Shown: piece after piece, positions 9,324 through 17,947 of the stretch
Position numbering within the stretch: the stretch's first letter is position 1
Layout: every line of letters starts with the position of its first letter
Source: Arthrobacter sp. PAMC25284
GTDB lineage: Bacteria; Actinomycetota; Actinomycetes; Actinomycetales; Micrococcaceae
Assembly: GCF_019443425.1 (NCBI RefSeq)
Contig: NZ_CP080382.1
Coordinates: 2,914,001 to 2,978,000, forward strand
DNA length: 64,000 nt
Direction: 5' to 3'
The notes under the pieces: model-generated
Databases searched by the model: none
What the model was told of the DNA's origin: nothing
Seen by the model: only the letters and a program-made list of their open reading frames with translations
Translations under genes and position numbers: made by a program

Positions 9324-9433
9324 GATGGCCCTTGTGCGGCCGGAACTACTTTGATCTGCCCTAGCGTGCCCAGAAACCCCTCCGCACTGACAAGCGACGG
9401 GCAACGCTGAGCGGGCCTTATCCCTGCGGAAGA

Positions 9434-9812
9434 TTATTCCCGGGCAAGGTCCTGGACGGAGCGGGACAGCAGGCAGAACTCGTTGCCTTCGGGATCGCCC
9501 AGCACCACCCAACTGACGTCCGGGCGCTGGCCGACGTCCTTGCGCCGCGCGCCAAGGGCGAGCAGGCGCTCGAGCTCCTCGCTGGTGGTTACGCCGTCGG
9601 CCCGGAGGTCAAAATGCAGCCGGTTCTTGACGGTCTTGCCCTCGGGCACCGCGATCACATCGATGGCGGGCGAAGTTCCGTCCGGCGGCCCCGATGCTAA
9701 TGATGCCGTCATCCTCCTCGACAACCTGCCAGCCGAGTACGGCGCACCAGAAGTCCGCGACCACCCGGGGGTTGATCGCGTCTATGGCAATAACAGAGAG
9801 TCGGCTAGTCAT
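9434..9812 (-). pseudogene. VOC-family (glyoxalase-like) protein, frameshifted
   Basis: The N-terminal part starts at ATG 9812 (MTSRLSVIAIDAINPRVVAD) and runs to about 9685. The C-terminal part (DGTSPAIDVIAVPEGKTVKN onward) continues in another frame to 9434. Deleting one G in the GCCGGAC context near 9685 joins them into a normal protein of about 125 aa (IGAADGTSP). Typical VOC elements are FWCAVLGWQV, NRLHFDLRADG and the C-terminal VVLGDPEGNEFCLL. It is either a decayed gene or an intact gene with a one-base sequence error. Confidence 0.85.
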
Positions 9813-10042
9813 GGCCCCACGATAACCGGGGAAACGCAGCAGCGGGGTGGATGGCAGTACCGGCGTCGGGCGCCAGTTCGACGATTCGATGCAGGCTCGA
9901 CGCGCGGCAGCGTCGTGTGCGCGGGGAACCGTCGAATCGGCACACCAGGCGGCGGTGCAGAGGCTTCCTGGGTTGCGCCGCAGAGGACCCCACCGGCCTG
10001 CCAGATCGTAGCTGTGCCCGACCACGGCCAATGGACGGAAGC

Positions 10043-11722
10043 CTAGCGGCTGCTCACCTGACCAAACAGCTTCGCGATCGGCGCGAGCACGATCGGGCGC
10101 GCGGCGTACCACCCGGCCGCCGTGATGGCGATGGCGGCAGCGAAGAGCCAGAAGCCTGCCCAGTTCACTGCGTCGGTGCCACCGAACATGTGATTCAGGT
10201 TGCGCAGCGCACCGGTTGAGAACACCAGGAACACGTGGACGAGGATGAACAGCACGAAAAACAGCATTGTGGGGAAGTGAACCGCGCGCGCAGCCTCCAC
10301 CGGGTAGATCCTGTTCAGGGTCTTCGCGTCCTTCGGCCAGAATTCACTCATGCGCACACCCGTGATCGCCGCGAGCGGGGCCGCGATGAACACCACAATG
10401 AAGTACATGAGCTGCTGGAGGCTGTTGTAGTTCACCCAGCCGCTCTCGACGGGCCAGTCGAGGGTCATGTACTGCAGGAGCGCGGAGAGCGCATTCGGGA
10501 ACGCCTCCCAGCTGCTCGGTACGATTCGCATCCAGCGGCCGGAGGCAATCAGCAGCACCACGAAGATGAGGCCGTTGGCCAGCCATAAAATGTCGAGCGC
10601 CTGGTGCAGCCACAGGTTGATGCTGATCTTCTTGCCCCCGCGCTTCGGCGTCCAGAACGCCGGCGGCTTCTCCTGGGTGCGCACCTGGTAGCCGGAGCGA
10701 ATGATGAGCACGATCAGGAAGAAGTTCAGGAAGTGTGTCCACTGCGCCCACCAGGGAAAGCCGGGCTCAACCGCCTCGGGCAGGTCATACGCGCCCGGGT
10801 ACCTCTCGAGAAACTCCGGCACGCCCGGCAACGTTGTCACGCCGCGCGCGGCCAGCACCAGGATCCCTGCGGCGGCGATCGCGCTGACCGCGAGAAGCAC
10901 TGCGAACTTGGTCCACTGACCCAGGGTGCGTGAACCGTAGAGCTTGGCCTGCGCTTTCGGCTCCACAGGCTTTTCGGCGGCGGGCTTTGCGGCGGCAGCA
11001 GCCGGAGCCACGGGTGCCTGAGCGGCGGTTGCGGGTGCCGACGGTTCCGCCGCGGCAACGGTCTCGACCACGCGGTCAGCAGGGGCGGGGGCTGGGGTAG
11101 ATGTGAAAGCAGCAGCAGCAGCAGCAGTGGCCGGTGCGGCGGGTCCGGGGGTCGCGTGCACTGCGGGGGCGGCGGCCGACGGCGCCAATCCAGCAGGCGG
11201 CCACGGTTCGCCACCAGGGACTCGGGGGAGCCCGCGGCGGAGCGGGGTGGTTCCAGGCGTCAGCGAAGCAGGCGCGGTGGCGGGAGCATTAACGGACGGC
11301 GTGGCTGCCGGCACTGAGGGCGCAGGAACAGCAGCGACCGGGGTCGGTGTGAAAGTTGCGGCCGGCACAGGTGTGGCGTCTGCGGCGTCAGCCCTCGACG
11401 GGGCCGCGGCTGGCGCCGGAGCACCCCCGGACAGGGTCGCGGAAACCGGAGCCTGGCCCGGCGGCGGCCAAGGGTCACCGCCCGGGATCCGCGGCAGCCC
11501 GCGGCGGAGCTGCCGCTCACCCGCGGACCCCGCGGCGCCGCCGGTGACGGCGGTGGCCGGAGCGGACGCCGTCGTCGAACCCGTGGCCGTTTCCGCCGTC
11601 GCTGCCGTTTCCGCTTCCGCGCCCGCCCTCACATGTGCCGGCGCCTGGCCGGCTGGAGGCCAGGGCTCGCCGCCCGGCACGCGCGGCAGGCCCCGCCGGA
11701 TTGACCGCGACTGAGCTGCCAT
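10043..11722 (-). CDS. Cytochrome b/b6-domain membrane protein with triple N-terminal repeat
   Basis: A 559-aa protein. The C-terminal half (from about residue 270) has six hydrophobic segments and four well-placed His residues (WTHFLNFF, LWLHQALDI, and the H-x15-H pair in RAVHFPTML...LVHVF). This is the pattern of di-haem cytochrome b561/FdnI-like anchors that pass electrons to or from quinone. The N-terminal 270 residues are an Ala/Pro-rich low-complexity region with three copies of an RRGLPRxPGGxPWPPxG motif. It begins 2 nt after the etfA stop (TAG-TG-ATG), so it is the last gene of etfB-etfA-cytb. Inference: it links the flavoprotein to the membrane respiratory chain. A GTG at 11725 is an alternative start. 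Confidence 0.85.
   Translation of the reverse strand: MAAQSRSIRRGLPRVPGGEPWPPAGQAPAHVRAGAEAETAATAETATGSTTASAPATAVTGGAAGSAGERQLRRGLPRIPGGDPWPPPGQAPVSATLSGGAPAPAAAPSRADAADATPVPAATFTPTPVAAVPAPSVPAATPSVNAPATAPASLTPGTTPLRRGLPRVPGGEPWPPAGLAPSAAAPAVHATPGPAAPATAAAAAAFTSTPAPAPADRVVETVAAAEPSAPATAAQAPVAPAAAAAKPAAEKPVEPKAQAKLYGSRTLGQWTKFAVLLAVSAIAAAGILVLAARGVTTLPGVPEFLERYPGAYDLPEAVEPGFPWWAQWTHFLNFFLIVLIIRSGYQVRTQEKPPAFWTPKRGGKKISINLWLHQALDILWLANGLIFVVLLIASGRWMRIVPSSWEAFPNALSALLQYMTLDWPVESGWVNYNSLQQLMYFIVVFIAAPLAAITGVRMSEFWPKDAKTLNRIYPVEAARAVHFPTMLFFVLFILVHVFLVFSTGALRNLNHMFGGTDAVNWAGFWLFAAAIAITAAGWYAARPIVLAPIAKLFGQVSSR
11180..11698 (-). repeat. Three dispersed 60-bp repeats coding RRGLPRxPGGxPWPPxGxAP
   Basis: In-frame copies lie at 11639-11698, 11447-11506 and 11180-11239 (residues 9-28, 73-92, 162-181 of the cytochrome b protein). 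They are separated by variable Ala/Pro/Thr linkers. The strict conservation of the motif against degenerate linkers suggests a functional binding unit. Confidence 0.88.
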
Positions 11723-11724
11723 CA

Positions 11725-12705
11725 CTACTTCTTCCGAGCCTCAAGTGCGCTAATCAGCTGGGGTACAACCTTGAAAAGGTCTCCAACCACGCCGAAGTCG
11801 GCGATCTCGAAGATGGGCGCGTCGCCGTCCTTGTTGATGGCGACGATCGTCTTGGCGGTCTGCATGCCGGCCCGGTGCTGAATCGCGCCGGAAATGCCGA
11901 GCGCGATATATAACTGCGAGGACACTGAAACCCCGGTCTGGCCCACCTGCTGCGACTGCGGGACATAGCCGGCATCCACCGCGGCACGCGAAGCACCAAT
12001 GGCCGCCCCGAGCGTATCGGCGAGCTGCTCGACGAGGGCGAACTGCTCCTCAGAACCAAGGCCGCGACCACCCGCCACAACCTTTGCGGCCCCACGCAGT
12101 TCCGGCCGCGACGTGGCGGCAACGGCCTCATCAAACGAGTCGATCCGCGCCGCCGGCTTTCCGGATGGCGTCACTGCCAGAGTCTCAGACGCTTCCGGCT
12201 GAGCCGTGGCACGCGCCTCGATGGAGCCTTGGCGCACCGTAATCACCGGCGCCCCGAATGTGGACGTTGACGTCAGATTGTAGGCGCCGTAGACGGAGTG
12301 GTGGGCCACGACGCCCTCGTCATCACGCGACACCCCGATCGCATCGACGGAAACCGCTGCACGCGAACGGGCTGCGTAACGGCCGGCAAGGTCGCGCCCG
12401 TTCAGGGAATGCGAAATGAGGATTGCGTCCGGCTGCACCTTCTCCGCGGCGGCGGCAAGTGCGTCCACACCTGGCACGCCGAGCGCGGACGGCTCCGGGG
12501 CCTCGGCGATCAGGACGCGCGCGGCACCGAGGGCCGCGGCCTCCGCGGCGGCGTCGCCCCCGGCGTCGGGCGCGGCAAGGATCAGGGCAACTGGCGTGCC
12601 AACTGCGGCGGCAGCGCCGAAGAGTCCGGCCGCGGCCTTCTCGAGTTCACCGGAAGCCCGGGCCTCCACGACGACGAGGATTGCGTCACGAGGGAATTCA
12701 GTCAT
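11725..12705 (-). CDS. etfA: Electron transfer flavoprotein alpha subunit
   Basis: A 326-aa ETF alpha subunit. Its C-terminal FAD domain is conserved: [10 protein letters not shown], then [42 protein letters not shown] and [22 protein letters not shown]. The N-terminal domain is the usual alpha/beta fold. With EtfB it forms the soluble FAD carrier that takes electrons from acyl-CoA and other dehydrogenases. It is the middle gene of etfB-etfA-cytb: 11 nt after etfB and 2 nt before the cytochrome gene. No ETF:quinone oxidoreductase (FixC-like) gene is nearby. Confidence 0.96.
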   Translation of the reverse strand: MTEFPRDAILVVVEARASGELEKAAAGLFGAAAAVGTPVALILAAPDAGGDAAAEAAALGAARVLIAEAPEPSALGVPGVDALAAAAEKVQPDAILISHSLNGRDLAGRYAARSRAAVSVDAIGVSRDDEGVVAHHSVYGAYNLTSTSTFGAPVITVRQGSIEARATAQPEASETLAVTPSGKPAARIDSFDEAVAATSRPELRGAAKVVAGGRGLGSEEQFALVEQLADTLGAAIGASRAAVDAGYVPQSQQVGQTGVSVSSQLYIALGISGAIQHRAGMQTAKTIVAINKDGDAPIFEIADFGVVGDLFKVVPQLISALEARKK

Positions 12706-12716
12706 GTCGTAACTCC

Positions 12717-13493
12717 TTACGCCAGTCGGTTTTCGATCAGGAAGTCAGCGAGTTTTTCGCCGGCATCTCCCTCGTCAACGATCTTGACGCCCGCCGAACG
12801 CGGGGGCTTTTCCGCAATGGTCAGCATGATCGAACGCGCCATTTCGGGGTCGTCGGCCGTGATCCCGAGGTCTGCGAGGGTAAGCGTCTCAAGCGGCTTC
12901 TTCTTCGCGGCCATGATGCCCTTGAAGTTGGGGAAGCGTGCGCCGGGAAGCGCCTCGGTAACGGAAATCACCGCGGGCAGGGTTGCTGACACCTTCTGCA
13001 CGCCCGAGTCCACCGGCCTGGTGCCTGACACGGCGCCGTCGTTGATCTCCACTGAGCTGAGGCCGGTGACGTGCGGCACGTCAAGCAATTCCGCAAGCAT
13101 CGCGGGAATCATGCCGCCGGATCCATCGGTGGAGACGTTGCCGGTGATCACCAGGTCAAAGCCAACGCGGCGGATGGCTGCTGCCAGGGTTTCAGCGGTA
13201 AGTCCAAGATCTGCACCCCGGAGCGCCTCGTCAGAGATGTGGGTGGCGCTGCCGGCTCCCATCGCAAGGCCCTTGCGTATTGTCGCCGTCGCACCCTCGG
13301 GAGCCAGAGAGAGAACTGCGACGTCGGTGCCCTGGTTCGCGTCCGCGTACTTCAGGGCCAGCTCCAAGGCCCGCTCGCCGATCTCGTCGATGACTGTCTC
13401 GCTGGCCTCCCGGTCGGCGAGGCCTGTCTCGAGGTTCAGTTTTCGGTCACCGTAGGTGTCGGGGACTTCTTTCACGAGGACGATAATCTTCAT
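12717..13493 (-). CDS. etfB: Electron transfer flavoprotein beta subunit
   Basis: A 258-aa ETF beta subunit starting at ATG 13493 ([20 protein letters not shown]) with AGGAAG about 8 nt upstream. An upstream in-frame GTG-type start at 13535 would add 14 unconserved residues. Family signatures are the Asn/Glu-rich opening, [22 protein letters not shown] near the AMP site and the C-terminal [17 protein letters not shown] recognition-loop segment. It is the first gene of the etfB-etfA-cytb operon, divergent from the VOC gene at 13745. Confidence 0.96.
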   Translation of the reverse strand: MKIIVLVKEVPDTYGDRKLNLETGLADREASETVIDEIGERALELALKYADANQGTDVAVLSLAPEGATATIRKGLAMGAGSATHISDEALRGADLGLTAETLAAAIRRVGFDLVITGNVSTDGSGGMIPAMLAELLDVPHVTGLSSVEINDGAVSGTRPVDSGVQKVSATLPAVISVTEALPGARFPNFKGIMAAKKKPLETLTLADLGITADDPEMARSIMLTIAEKPPRSAGVKIVDEGDAGEKLADFLIENRLA

Positions 13494-13744
13494 TGATGGT
13501 TCTTCCTGTGGCGGGCCTGTCCCTAGGCGAGACAAGTCGGATCTCGACTGAGTCTACGAAAGCCTGGCCCTACTTGCCGGACCGGGCCCGTGTCGTGCCG
13601 TGAAGCTCCCGGTCTGGCTCGCGGACGTCGGCGGGATTTCCCGCCGCTGTTCCTCAACTTCGCCGTGGTGCCCCGCCAGACCCTCGACGGCGAGAGCGCG
13701 AGTAACATCGGAAAGATCTGTCCCCCTGAAGAGTGGAGCATTCC

Positions 13745-14116
13745 ATGCAGCTCGGCGCTTTTTCAATCAGTCTCACCGTCAAGGACATCGCGGCTTCTGT
13801 TGCCTTCTACGAGAAACTCGGCTTCAGCAGGTTCGTCGGCGACATCACCGAGAACTGGGTGGTCCTGAAGAACGGTGAGACTGTCATCGGTCTCTTCCAG
13901 GGGATGTTCGAGAAGAACTTGCTCACGTTCAACCCGGGCTGGAATCAGAACGCGGAGGCGGTAGACACGTACACCGACGTGCGCGACCTCCAGCGGGAAC
14001 TCAAAGCCAAGGGCGTGGAGTTCGTTTCTGAGGCGGACGAGGAAACTACGGGCCCGGCGAGCTTCATGGTCCTGGATCCGGATGGCAACCCGGTGCTCGT
14101 CGACCAGCACGTCTAA
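13745..14116 (+). CDS. VOC-family (glyoxalase/bleomycin-resistance-like) protein
   Basis: A 123-aa vicinal-oxygen-chelate protein. It starts with [20 protein letters not shown] and shows [23 protein letters not shown] and the C-terminal [21 protein letters not shown] 13745 is preceded by TGGAG at 6 nt spacing; the frame opens with a GTG at 13733 that lacks a ribosome site. Substrate unknown. It is a complete relative of the broken VOC gene at 9434-9812 but clearly a different subgroup. Confidence 0.88.
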   Translation: MQLGAFSISLTVKDIAASVAFYEKLGFSRFVGDITENWVVLKNGETVIGLFQGMFEKNLLTFNPGWNQNAEAVDTYTDVRDLQRELKAKGVEFVSEADEETTGPASFMVLDPDGNPVLVDQHV

Positions 14117-14129
14117 CCAGCGCGTCTTA

Positions 14130-14360
14130 TCAGCGCGCCAGCGCGTTCTTCTTCCGGGCGCTGATCGCCGAGACCTGCCCGCAGTTTGAGCAGGTGATGC
14201 GGTAGGACCTGGACATGGTGAACACGGGTATGAAGAACAGCGTGAATTTCGAGGCGCGTTCTTCGAGGTGATGATGGACCACGAGCCCGCAGGACTGGCA
14301 TGTGGCCGTCCGTCCGCGCAGGGGACGCAGGACGGTTTTGAGGCCAAAAAGAAGAAGCAT
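14130..14360 (-). CDS. Small zinc-ribbon protein
   Basis: A 76-aa protein starting at ATG 14360 with GGAAG 8 nt upstream. It has two CxxC knuckles (TCQSCG near residue 21 and TCSNCG near residue 60) separated by a hydrophobic-aromatic stretch (SKFTLFFIPVFTMSRSYRI). This matches the small zinc-ribbon family common in Actinobacteria, whose function is unknown. It is convergent with the VOC gene. Confidence 0.82.
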   Translation of the reverse strand: MLLLFGLKTVLRPLRGRTATCQSCGLVVHHHLEERASKFTLFFIPVFTMSRSYRITCSNCGQVSAISARKKNALAR

Positions 14361-14560
14361 GTTAGTACCTTCCAAACGGAACAGAACCTGCCCGGCACCC
14401 GCGGAGAGGGCATCCCCGAACTGATCGAGGATGCTGGACTTAATACTAACCATGCTTAGTATATTTGGTGTCACACAATGCCAGCTGGGGTCACAGGAAC
14501 CCAACCGGGCTCACCCGTCACCATCCGAGCCCCCACGGCTGAGAACATCAGAGGAGAACC

Positions 14561-15622
14561 ATGAAGGCCCCGGAAGCGCGCGGACCCGTCAGCGACGGGC
14601 TGCTTAGGATCCTTGCCGGCCAACCGGACTCCGACCTGGCAGCACAGGGGAACTTGCTCGAGCTGGTCTCCGCGCAGCTGCACCTCGTCGACGACATCAT
14701 TGACGACGAGGACATCCAATTGGCCCTGTTCTGTCTCTACGAGCTGCACTACGGCGGCCTGGAGGGGGTGGATGACCGGTGGGAGTGGAACCCCGATCTG
14801 ATCCGGATCCGCCAAGTGCTGGAGGCACCCTTCGAAGCCGCACTACGCTCCGCGGCGGGCCAATACGCCACGCACATCGACCTCACCCCAGTGGAACCCC
14901 TGCGCAGCGATGACGTCGCGGCCATCCTGTTCGAACTCGCCGCTCAAGACTCCGGGACCGGGCCCAGTGTGGCCCGCCACGTCGCGAAGCGTGCAACCCG
15001 GGAGCAGCTCCGCGAATTCCTGATCCACAAGTCGATTTACCAGCTCAAGGAAGCCGACCCGCACACGTGGGCAATTCCGCGCCTGACGGGGCGGGCCAAG
15101 GCCGCGCTGGTGGAGATCCAGGCTGACGAGTACGGGGGCGGTGACCCGGACCGGATGCACAGTGCCCTGTTTGCCCGGACCATGCGGGGACTGGACCTGG
15201 ACGACCAGTACGGCGGCTACGTCGACTCCGTGCCGGCGCTCTCCCTGGCCTCAGTGAACGTAATGTCCCTGTTCGGTCTGAACCGCAGGCTCCGCGGGGC
15301 CATCGCCGGGCATCTGGCAATCTATGAAATGACGTCCTCCCGGCCCAACCAGCTCTACGGCCAGGGGTTCCGGCGCCACGGACTGGACGCAGAGGTCACC
15401 AGGTACTTCGACGAGCACGTGGAAGCCGACGCCGTCCACGAGCAAATCGCAGGACGTGACCTCGCTGGCGGCCTGGTCGAAGCAGAACCGGACCTGCTCG
15501 AGGACGTGATCTTCGGCGCCACGGCGGTCCTTGCGGTTGACGCGCGGTTGTCTTCCTTGATCATGGACGCCTGGGATAACGGCAGGTCCTCGCTGCGGGC
15601 TGCCGCAACAGTCACGGCCTGA
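14561..15622 (+). CDS. Iron-containing redox enzyme family protein (haem-oxygenase-like diiron oxidase)
   Basis: A 353-aa all-helical protein of the HDO superfamily, whose characterised members are non-haem diiron oxygenases, oxidases or desaturases. Candidate metal ligands follow the family pattern: E61/H63 in LYELHYGG, H155 and E163 in FLIHKSIYQLKEADPH, E190 and H200 in ADEYGGGDPDRMH, and the H286-x3-D290-x2-H293 cluster in DEHVEADAVHEQ. The ATG is preceded by AGAGGAG. A CDGSH iron-sulfur protein gene starts 37 nt downstream and is probably co-transcribed, giving a possible electron donor. The substrate is unknown. Confidence 0.85.
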   Translation: MKAPEARGPVSDGLLRILAGQPDSDLAAQGNLLELVSAQLHLVDDIIDDEDIQLALFCLYELHYGGLEGVDDRWEWNPDLIRIRQVLEAPFEAALRSAAGQYATHIDLTPVEPLRSDDVAAILFELAAQDSGTGPSVARHVAKRATREQLREFLIHKSIYQLKEADPHTWAIPRLTGRAKAALVEIQADEYGGGDPDRMHSALFARTMRGLDLDDQYGGYVDSVPALSLASVNVMSLFGLNRRLRGAIAGHLAIYEMTSSRPNQLYGQGFRRHGLDAEVTRYFDEHVEADAVHEQIAGRDLAGGLVEAEPDLLEDVIFGATAVLAVDARLSSLIMDAWDNGRSSLRAAATVTA

Positions 15623-15659
15623 CAAACCGGCCCCAACCTAAGCCAGAACGGAAGCACGC

Positions 15660-15905
15660 ATGACACAGGAAGCCCAGAAATCCTCCAGCGAGACTTCGAT
15701 CGTCGTCTGCCCCGATGGCCCCATCCTGGTGCGCGGCGACTTCAACATCGTTACCCCGTCCGGGGAACCAGTGCCGCGGCAACGACAGACTATCGCCCTC
15801 TGCCGGTGCGGCGCCTCCGCGATCAAACCCTATTGCGACGGCACCCACAAACTGATCAATTTCCGAACCGGGCTGCCGACCGGTCCGGGGGATTCAGATC
15901 ACTGA
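15660..15905 (+). CDS. CDGSH-type iron-sulfur protein
   Basis: An 81-aa protein with the CDGSH 2Fe-2S motif in LCRCGASAIKPYCDGTHK, i.e. the 3Cys-1His ligand set CxC...C..xH. It is small and cytoplasmic, with no membrane anchor. It lies directly downstream of the diiron-oxidase-like gene, consistent with a redox partner or cluster-transfer protein for it (inference). A perfect palindrome follows the stop. Confidence 0.9.
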   Translation: MTQEAQKSSSETSIVVCPDGPILVRGDFNIVTPSGEPVPRQRQTIALCRCGASAIKPYCDGTHKLINFRTGLPTGPGDSDH

Positions 15906-15971
15906 TGGGCAGGCGGCCGTCGGAGCCCTTCGACCGTGCTGGCTGCCCGGACGCGTGACCCCAACGCAAGC

Positions 15972-16001
15972 GGACGACGGCGGGACGTCCCGCCGTCGTC
16001 C
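15972..16001. terminator. Perfect 30-bp palindrome between convergent genes
   Basis: Arms GGACGACGGCGGGAC and its exact reverse complement abut with no spacer, between the CDGSH gene (+) and the Cys-rich miniprotein gene (-). As RNA it gives a very GC-rich hairpin with a 4-nt loop on either strand. Without a long T tract it is best read as a bidirectional terminator or convergent-transcript blocker. Confidence 0.75.
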
Positions 16002-16015
16002 CTCACCGTCAGCGT

Positions 16016-16162
16016 CTAGCTGACCTTCTCCATGCTGTGACCGCAGCAGCACGTCGGGTTCTTGTCCCCGCCGTGGCCTTCCGCGGCCCCTTTCGTCACG
16101 GTGATCTCGCAGCCGCAGGATTCGTCCGGACAGCGGTAGACCTCACCTTGCTGGAGTGCCAT
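16016..16162 (-). CDS. Cys-rich 48-aa metal-binding miniprotein
   Basis: Starts at ATG 16162 (MALQQGEVYRCPDESCGC) with GGAGG about 9 nt upstream. Seven Cys residues are arranged as CPDESCGC and NPTCCCGHSM, plus two His; the spacing suggests one compact zinc or iron site, possibly metallothionein-like. Related small proteins with C-P-x3-CGC and CCCG halves occur widely without firm function. It is easily missed because the longer frame it ends (to 16723) is a shadow of arfB. Confidence 0.72.
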   Translation of the reverse strand: MALQQGEVYRCPDESCGCEITVTKGAAEGHGGDKNPTCCCGHSMEKVS

Positions 16163-16345
16163 CTGACACCACCTCCCTCTCGATACCCCGACGCTAAATC
16201 CTTGGCCCGGGATGCTGTCAACCCCCGGCCGGTTCCTGGCGGGGGACCGGGACCGGTGTGCAGACCGTGACCCATGGCTGTACGTGCGGCCAGGTTGGGG
16301 CGGAGACGGGCTTGGATCCCGCGAGTATCGTGCAAGGCTTGAGGC

Positions 16346-16768
16346 ATGGATCTGGAGGTATCGCCCGCGCTCACAATTCCGGCGTCGGAACTCGCCTGGC
16401 GGTTCTCGCGGTCGTCCGGGCCGGGCGGTCAGCACGTCAACACCACGGACAGCCGTGCCGAGCTCTCCTGGAACATCGCCGGCTCCTTGGTGCTGTCGGA
16501 TGGCCAGCGGCAGCGGCTCCTCACGCGTCTGGGACCGCGGCTCATCGCCGGGGTGATCACCGTGACTTCCTCCGAGCAGCGCTCCCAGCTTCGCAACCGC
16601 GAGATCGCCTTGGCCAAGCTCGCCGAAATCGTGGCCGAGGGGCTTGCCCCCGCGGCTGCTCCCCGCCGGGCGACAAAACCCACCCGGGGTTCGAACCGCC
16701 GTCGCCTTGCCGCGAAAGTGCAACGGTCAGCGACGAAACAGCAGCGACGACGGCCGCCCGCCGAGTAG
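16346..16768 (+). CDS. arfB: Alternative ribosome-rescue aminoacyl-tRNA hydrolase ArfB
   Basis: A 140-aa class-I release-factor-like protein without a codon-recognition domain. The catalytic GGQ is at residues 27-29 in SRSSGPGGQHVNTTDSR. The basic C-terminal tail (RRRLAAKVQRSATKQQRRR) is the part that enters the empty mRNA channel of stalled ribosomes in characterised ArfB/YaeJ. It hydrolyses peptidyl-tRNA on non-stop complexes. It stands alone. Confidence 0.94.
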   Translation: MDLEVSPALTIPASELAWRFSRSSGPGGQHVNTTDSRAELSWNIAGSLVLSDGQRQRLLTRLGPRLIAGVITVTSSEQRSQLRNREIALAKLAEIVAEGLAPAAAPRRATKPTRGSNRRRLAAKVQRSATKQQRRRPPAE

Positions 16769-16944
16769 GACCGGCGTCGGGAGCCTTTCCCGCCGGCGCC
16801 CGTGCGACGGTGGCAGGTTCAGCTGAGCGCGTGACCAGCCCCAAACTTCCTCGCCGCCGGAACAGCCGATCGGAAACGGGGACTTCCGCGCCAGGCCGCC
16901 CCGGGGCGGACATCAGAATCACTGGCGTGGAATAAGCTACCGGT

Positions 16945-17202
16945 ATGGGATTAATAATCGCACTACTGATCATTTGGCTTGTTCTTTCGATCCTTGGCTT
17001 CGTCGTCAAGGGCCTGCTTTGGTTGGCAGTAATCGGCCTGGTGCTGTTCCTCGCCACGGCTGGTTGGGGCCTGGGTGAAGCGGAAGGCCAGGGCCTGACG
17101 TTTAATGCGATGTGCTTGGCGGCGGCCGGTCCCACAGGGGACCGGCCGCCGCTTTTGTGTGCCCTGACTTTGCGCTTCGATCGAACCCGACGGCAGCCGT
17201 GA
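16945..17202 (+). CDS. Small hydrophobic membrane protein, C-terminus apparently frameshifted
   Basis: The first 40 residues (MGLIIALLIIWLVLSILGFV onward) form two closely spaced membrane segments typical of a 45-50 aa actinobacterial membrane protein that ends in a short basic tail. As written, the frame runs on to 17202, straight through a strong terminator. Removing one G at about 17062 switches to a frame reading AWVKRKARA and stopping at 17098, just before the terminator. The family-like product is therefore probably about 50 aa. Function unknown. Confidence 0.7.
   Translation: MGLIIALLIIWLVLSILGFVVKGLLWLAVIGLVLFLATAGWGLGEAEGQGLTFNAMCLAAAGPTGDRPPLLCALTLRFDRTRRQP
17119..17156 (+). terminator. 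Rho-independent terminator
   Basis: A perfect 15-bp stem GCGGCGGCCGGTCCC (17119-17133) and its complement (17138-17152), with loop ACAG, followed by TTTT. It ends transcription of the small membrane protein gene and lies between convergent units. Confidence 0.93.
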
Positions 17203-17257
17203 GGGTTGCCGGCGCAATGCGCGGGCGACTGGACGCTCCGGCGTCACTGCGCCGGCA

Positions 17258-17947
17258 TCAGTTTCCGGCTGGGGCCGGCGCCTCTGCTTCGGTCAGGACG
17301 GCATGGATGGTGTCCTTGTGGGCGAGTATCCGGAAGTGGCCGCCGGTGTCCAGCTGGACGTTCCGCGCTCCGGGAAGCACACTGCCCTCCGGGATGTGCG
17401 GATCGAAGAGTCCATAGACGGAGGTGATGCGTTCGTTGACGCTTTGTTCGCGGGCCAGCTGCACGGTGACGGCGTTGCGCGGCGACAAGGCCCGCAGGCT
17501 CGGCAACACCATGTAGTGCGCGTACCGTGAGCCCGAGAACGGGGCGCACACGGCCACCATCCGGCTGATACGCCGTTCCGGATCGAGCGACATCATCGCG
17601 TACTTGCCGATCAGCCCGCCCTTGCTGTGCGCCACGATCATCACGTCCCTGAGATCCTTGTCGCGGAGGTGGCCGGCAATGAGGGCTGCCGCGTTCGGGA
17701 CCTTAAGCCTGTTGCGTTGAAGCACGGTCACGACGTGCACGGGATGCCCGGCCGCGTGCAGCTCCCGGATCAGCGGCAGCATAAAGCGCCAGTCCTCGTA
17801 AATGCCGGGGATCACGACGACGGGCCGGCCGGTGCCGCCGAGGAACTCGTCGGGACTGACCCGGGATGCCGCGCTGCGCAACTGCCGGCCGATGGCATAC
17901 GCATAATCCCGGGCCCACCAGTCGGCAATCTGGAACACGGTGCTCAC
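17258..17947 (-). CDS. Lipase/esterase-like alpha/beta hydrolase
   Basis: A 229-aa alpha/beta hydrolase. PVVVIPGIYEDWRFM forms the oxyanion strand, the nucleophile elbow is VAHSKGGLIGKY (AHSKG), and the late His is in DTGGHFRILAH. No signal peptide. It overlaps the upstream hydrolase stop by 4 nt, so the two form one unit. The substrate is probably a lipid-like ester (inference). Confidence 0.85.
   Translation of the reverse strand: MSTVFQIADWWARDYAYAIGRQLRSAASRVSPDEFLGGTGRPVVVIPGIYEDWRFMLPLIRELHAAGHPVHVVTVLQRNRLKVPNAAALIAGHLRDKDLRDVMIVAHSKGGLIGKYAMMSLDPERRISRMVAVCAPFSGSRYAHYMVLPSLRALSPRNAVTVQLAREQSVNERITSVYGLFDPHIPEGSVLPGARNVQLDTGGHFRILAHKDTIHAVLTEAEAPAPAGN

Noticed and set aside
11103..11714. 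Plus-strand Ala/Gly-rich frame opposite the cytochrome extension
   Set aside because: It is the complement of the Ala/Pro-rich coding region; the reverse gene has membrane segments, His ligands and operon context.
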